In this document: positions 59,519-64,000 of the stretch, one piece after another | Position numbering within the stretch: the stretch's first letter is position 1 | How the letters are laid out: every line of letters starts with the position of its first letter | NCBI RefSeq assembly: GCF_025698545.1 | Contig: NC_068570.1 | Coordinates: forward strand, 1,302,001-1,366,000 | Source of the DNA: Gossypium raimondii | Lineage: Eukaryota; Streptophyta; Magnoliopsida; Malvales; Malvaceae | Length of the DNA: 64,000 nucleotides | Direction of reading: 5' to 3' | Translations under genes and position numbers: made by a program | Notes under the pieces: generated by a model | Databases searched by the model: none | What the model was told of the DNA's origin: nothing | The model's input: the letters and a program-made list of their open reading frames with translations, nothing else

Positions 59519-62500
59519 ATGGAGGGTGTAAAGGAACAATTACAAGCTCCTATATATAGAACTTTAACCACCGTACATAGCATTGATGGTGGTGGAATAA
59601 GAGGGATCATCCCTGGAATTATACTTGGTTTCTTAGAATCTGAACTTCAGGTACGTACGTGCACTCGGTCACTATAATATACATGCATGCACACAAGCAT
59701 GTCTATATATATATATATATATATACATATACTATGTGCTATATTTTAGTCTTATTAATATGGGTCAAGTTTAGGGAGCTAGAGAAGTTGACTAGGACCC
59801 AGGTCATTTGAGTTTGATCATTAGGATTTTCAGATCAGGTTATTTCAAGTTCAAATCATTTTATTTTTTGATCGCTTCTAGTTACTTGTCAAGTTATCTT
59901 AGGTTATTTGTTCTGGTCATTTTGGGTTTGAGTCAATTTTGAATTCGAGTTGGGCACGTTCAAGTTTGTTGAGAAAATGTCAATGGACCTCTCAACTGGT
60001 TGTGGTATTGTCTATTGTCAGGGTTGTCTCCCCACTCTGCGAAGAGGTGACAGGTTTACAGAGTAGGAGCTAGATTATAAAGTAGTATCATGTGCTCCTC
60101 AAGATTACCTATAAGCCCTATGCTCACATTTCCTTTAGTAGGTAGCCGTGCACCATTCATGGTCCCAATGAGACGCTCCCGTTCTATCAATTTGTCATTT
60201 CTTCCGGCAATCTTAGGCATTCAAATTCTCTATTGAATTGAAGACAAAACTCTGACTAAGAACATGCTGATCTGTTGATGAATTTATCGTTACTTTAAAA
60301 CCATTATAAAATAGAGACAATTTCTCTCCCAATAAAGGTATTAACCTTTTATAATCATATCCAATCAATAACAACGAATTAGAGTTGAAAGGTCTAATAT
60401 ATACAAACCAAATTGACATAGACTACCATAAGTACATTGACCTAATTTTGCTTATCACTAGGTACAGATTTTATGTTTTGTGTTATTACATAGAAACTGG
60501 ACGGTGAAGATGCAAGACTAGCAGATTACTTCGATGTGATAGCAGGGACCAGCACCGGTGGCTTGGTGACAGCCATGCTAACTTGTCCGAACGACAAGAA
60601 CCGACCATTATTTGCTGCCAAAGACATCAAAGACTTTTACTTAACTAATTGTCCTAAAATATTCCCTCAACCAGGGTACAGCACACTTTTTTAGCAGTAA
60701 AACTAAAAATCAAATTGTATTTTGTTCACTCTATTAAAAAAGAGTAAATTAGTCTTTGTATGTTAAATCAAAGAGTAAATTAATTTTTTCTGTTAAAAAT
60801 TCTATCTATTTGTATTGTTAAAAACTGGTATGACAAACAGAATAGCTAGGTAGTAAAACGTGGCACGCCACGTATACCTTATGCTAATGTATAAGATCAG
60901 TTTTTAACAGTAAGAATGGATGAATTTTTTAACAGAAAAACCGGTTTGCTCTTTGATCTAATATATAGGACTAACTTACCTATTTTTTCGAGTAAGAAGA
61001 GTAAAATGCAATCTAACTCCTAGTAAAATGACTCCATGATGCTTAATTTTACCACCCAAATAATGATTCTAACAGTATTTTATCAGATAAAATTAAGTAA
61101 CATTTTTATTTTTATTACTAGATTTCCATTGTTTTCTCAAACAACAAAAGTTCTCAAAGCTCTATCAGGACCAAGATATGATGGCAAGTTCTTACATTAC
61201 ATTATTAAAAAAAAACTAGAAGGGAGAAGGTTGAATGAGACATTAACTAATGTTGTTATCCCAACATTTGATATCAAGCTTCTCCAGCCAGTCATCTTTT
61301 CAAGCTTTCAGGTTCCCACATATACATATACATATACATATATGTATGGTTTGTCTTATCATGTCGTGTTTGAACATGCAGGTGAAAAAAAACCCTACTT
61401 TGAATGCCTTACTTTCAGACATATGCATAGCAACCTCAGCTGCACCAACATACCTCCCTGCTCATTACTTTAAAACCATAGTCTTCGAAAGGAAAAAAAG
61501 AGAAAATAACCTCATTGATGGTGGTGTGGCTGCAAATAACCCAGTATGCATCGACAAAGAGGAAAGAGAAAATAACCTCATTCATGGTGGTGTGGCTGCA
61601 AATAACCCAGTATGCATCAAAGAAGAGGAAAGAGAATATAACCTCATTGATGGTGGTGTGGCTGCAAATAACCCAGTATGCATTCTCAAAATGATAACAC
61701 TTATTCAATTATATAGTCAAATATGCAGTAATGTCCTTGTAATTTTACCAAATTTACAATTTTGTCCTTAATTTGCATTTTTTTTTTCAGACTTTACTGG
61801 CTATGGGGGAAGTGAGCAGGGATATTATTGACAAAAACGGTGATTTGGGTACCCAAAAAAACAAAAACGATAATTCCAAGCCGTGTAATGAAGCCATAGA
61901 CTATAGTAAATTTCTGGTTATTTCGTTGGGGACTGGCTCTAGCTCTGAGGCAAAAACCACAACGAAATACAGTGCTAAACAGGCGGCCAAATGGGGTATG
62001 TTAGGGTGGTTAACCAGCGGTGGTTCGACGCCGTTAGTGAATGTTTTTACTCAAGCCAGTGGAGACATGGTCGACCTTCACCTGTCTGTTTTATTTAAAG
62101 CTCTTGACCACTCAGATAAATACCTTCGAATCCAGGTAATTTAATGCATGCATTCGCACTTAATTTGAAAAATAATTTGGTTAAAATGTGCCTATAATTC
62201 CTATACTTTTTGAAAATTAGGAAATTTAATCCTTGTTCTTGTATTTCTAGAAATTTAATCTCTCTACTTTTTAGATTTTAAAATTTAGGTCAAACTGTTA
62301 ACATTGATAATTTTTTTGTTAAATTTGTTGTTGTGACATTTTGAAATAAAAAACTACTCACTGAATAGTTGTGTAATTTTAAAATGATGTTATAATTAAC
62401 TTGACTTTAACAAAAATATTTAACAATATTAACAGTTGGACCTACATATTAACTATCTAGTTCGAATCGGTCAAGCCATCGGTTCATCAGTCTGTCTAAT

Positions 62501-63327
62501 TCAATTTAATAAATCATTAAAAAAATTAATTTTTTAAAAAAATTAAACATTTGGTTCAATCTGTTTTAAGTCCAGTCCAATCAATCCGTACAGGTTCCCA
62601 TCTCATCCATATCTAAGGCCTTTCTTCCGACAAGTAGTATCCTAGTTGGTTCACGGTCCAATATATTTGAGGCCGATTCAAATAACCATGGGAAAATGAC
62701 TTAAATGGCTTTCTTTTTACAAAGTAAATTATATTGTTAGGAGAGTATTTTTACCTTTTTATATTTCTAAAATTGTTAATTAATATAATCGTAAAATTAT
62801 ATTTCTTCGTTCTAAAGTTTAAAATTTAATTTCGGACCCAAAAATTTTCTACCCCACCCTTGCTAGCATTCCCTAATTGAAATTGTGCACCAGCTCGAAA
62901 ATCATTAAAGAGACGACGGTTCTGGGTAACAATGTTCTAATCTACTGCTTGTTATCATCATTGAATTGTACGTAGGATGACGAATTAAAGGGGGATGTAT
63001 CATCTGTGGACATAGCCACGAGGAAAAATTTGGATGAATTGGTCAGAGTCGGCGAGAAACTGTTGAGGGATCCAGTTTCTAGGGTTGACTTGGTAACCGG
63101 CAAGTTCAAGCCCGTCACTGAAGAGACTAACGAAATAGCCCTTAAAAGGTAATATATAGGAATTTGCCCCCCATAAATTTACATTTTGGTCCCAATAATT
63201 TTTTAGTTTTACTTCATCTCCTATTTAGAGAAAATTTGATGTTTGTAGGTTTGCAAAATTACTGTCCGAAGAGAGACAGAAACGACATCCTAAACCACTT
63301 CAAGAGAAGGCTGAAACACAAAATTAG
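59519..63327 (+). CDS. Patatin-like phospholipase
   Basis: Lipid acyl hydrolase of the plant patatin-like family, releasing fatty acids from membrane lipids in defence or storage contexts. Seven exons: 59519-59650, 60494-60675, 61122-61311, 61382-61543 (or to 61609 or 61675), 61791-62135, 62976-63148, 63249-63327. With the first donor the product has 420 residues, the usual length. DGGGIRG (Asp23-Gly29) is the oxyanion-hole loop, GTSTGG has the nucleophile Ser64, and DGGVAANNP supplies the catalytic Asp214. The exon-4 end is unusual: a 66-bp block with the Asp motif and splice donor CCA|GTATGC is present three times in frame, so 420-, 442- or 464-residue products are possible. The middle repeat has HGG in place of DGG. 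No signal peptide is evident. The start codon directly follows an (AT)n run. A polyadenylation-like AATAAA is near 63417. Confidence 0.93.
60690..61053. mobile_element. Foldback MITE copy 11 (intron 2 of patatin gene)
   Basis: Left end partly degraded ('agcagtaaaactaaaaatc'), right end 'gactccatgatgcttaattt'. The interior words 'caaagagtaaattaattttt' and 'gtttgctctttgatctaat' identify the family. It begins within about 15 bases of the splice donor at 60676. Confidence 0.72.
61478..61680 (+). repeat. Three tandem 66-bp repeats at the end of patatin exon 4
   Basis: Unit length is 66 bp (22 codons), seen from the splice-donor-like GTATGCAT at 61544, 61610 and 61676. Each unit encodes a form of [17 protein letters not shown] plus KEER. 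The units differ by few bases: unit 2 has CATGG (His-Gly) where units 1 and 3 have GATGG (Asp-Gly), and unit 3 has TAT for the first AAT. The high similarity points to a recent expansion. Confidence 0.95.
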
Positions 63328-63868
63328 TAGTTTTCACCCATAAATATTGGAAGTCAATTGCACTTCCAATAAAACACCACATATTTGTACCTTAGAGTAC
63401 AAATAACTTTGTGATTTAATAAAAATCCCAAAATGGGATAATAACTTGTAATTCCTTGCTGTTGGAACTCTACTCATTTTCTTTGGATTGTATGCGTACA
63501 ATAATAATATTTCATCATTTGTTTAGAGCGCCTGACTAGATATGTTTATGGGTTAGGTTAAGGTCTATTCGTATTTGGGATGGTTTGGATAAAAAAAATT
63601 AGACGCGTTTAAAATATGAGTCTAGTTCGGACTTGAACATTTAAGGCTCGAGTTCAACTAAATTTAAACTTTATCTAAAAAAACTTTGTAATGCAAAATA
63701 TTTTGTTATTTTTATATATTACGTAAATTATAATATAGAAAAATTAGATCCATAGTAGTATATAATCCTGCTATAATGTAAACATTAAAAAAATGCTGAC
63801 ATGACTATATATAAAATTTTAATAAATTTAAAAAATATAAAAATATTAAATATTAAATTAAAAATAAC

Positions 63869-63900
<32 letters not shown>

Positions 63901-64000
63901 TTTGAGCGGGCCTAAAATAGGAAAATTTTAGGTCCATATTTCAAGTCAAGTTTGAGCAAACATAGAGTGTGTTAATATCATGTCTAAGCCCAACTCGATT
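63328..64000. other. 3' flank of the patatin-like gene
   Basis: Holds the 3' UTR with an AATAAA near 63417, then AT-rich DNA. The stretch 63540-64000 has words such as 'gggcctaaaataggaaaatttt' and 'aagcccaactcg' that recall the GC-armed hAT family, but only one end could be inside the window. Confidence 0.4.

Noticed and set aside
61436-61708. Minus-strand open frame of 90 codons with a repeated motif
   Set aside because: It is the antisense of the triplicated patatin repeat; its repeats arise from the sense-strand duplication.

Overview
This is nuclear DNA from a flowering plant, a eudicot. The AT-rich intergenic DNA, many short GT-AG introns, plant-specific gene families (MIP1-type leucine zipper plus DUF547, RBP45/47, CEP peptide, patatin-like lipase) and dense small non-autonomous transposons all point there. 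The repeat landscape makes me think of Malvaceae, possibly cotton, but that is an impression and not a proof. All exon models below were built by hand from splice signals, reading frame and protein-family knowledge.

Layout. 1-2555: AT-rich, no gene seen. 2556-8631 (+): an 18-exon prolyl-oligopeptidase-family serine peptidase with a likely organelle-targeting N terminus. 10408-13739 (-): an 11-exon MIP1 leucine-zipper/DUF547 protein. 14.0-23.7 kb: gene-poor, with hAT-type and SINE-type elements. 23.7-30.9 kb: a degenerate array mixing nuclear tRNA-Phe(GAA) genes and fragments with a repeated GC-richer segment. 31792-35823 (-): a six-exon RBP45/47-type triple-RRM protein. 38021-38248 (-): a CEP peptide-hormone precursor. 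35718-48408: an old tandem duplication whose second copy carries a dead CEP gene and a truncated, stopped copy of the RBP45/47 first exon. 50391-56738 (+): a 15-exon, 1017-residue membrane protein with a calcineurin-like phosphoesterase domain. 59519-63327 (+): a seven-exon patatin-like lipase.

The genes do not form a pathway or operon. The shared theme is structural: about eleven copies of one foldback MITE family (about 290-375 bp, often with 9-bp imperfect target duplications) lie in the window, eight of them inside introns.

The most unusual points are: (1) a 66-bp in-frame triplication in the patatin gene that repeats both the catalytic Asp motif and the 5' splice site; (2) a tandem duplication readable to the base, with a microhomology junction, a later internal deletion and a later MITE insertion; (3) the tRNA-Phe array with its repeated promoter-like or exon-like unit. 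I found no evidence for a wholly new biological system.
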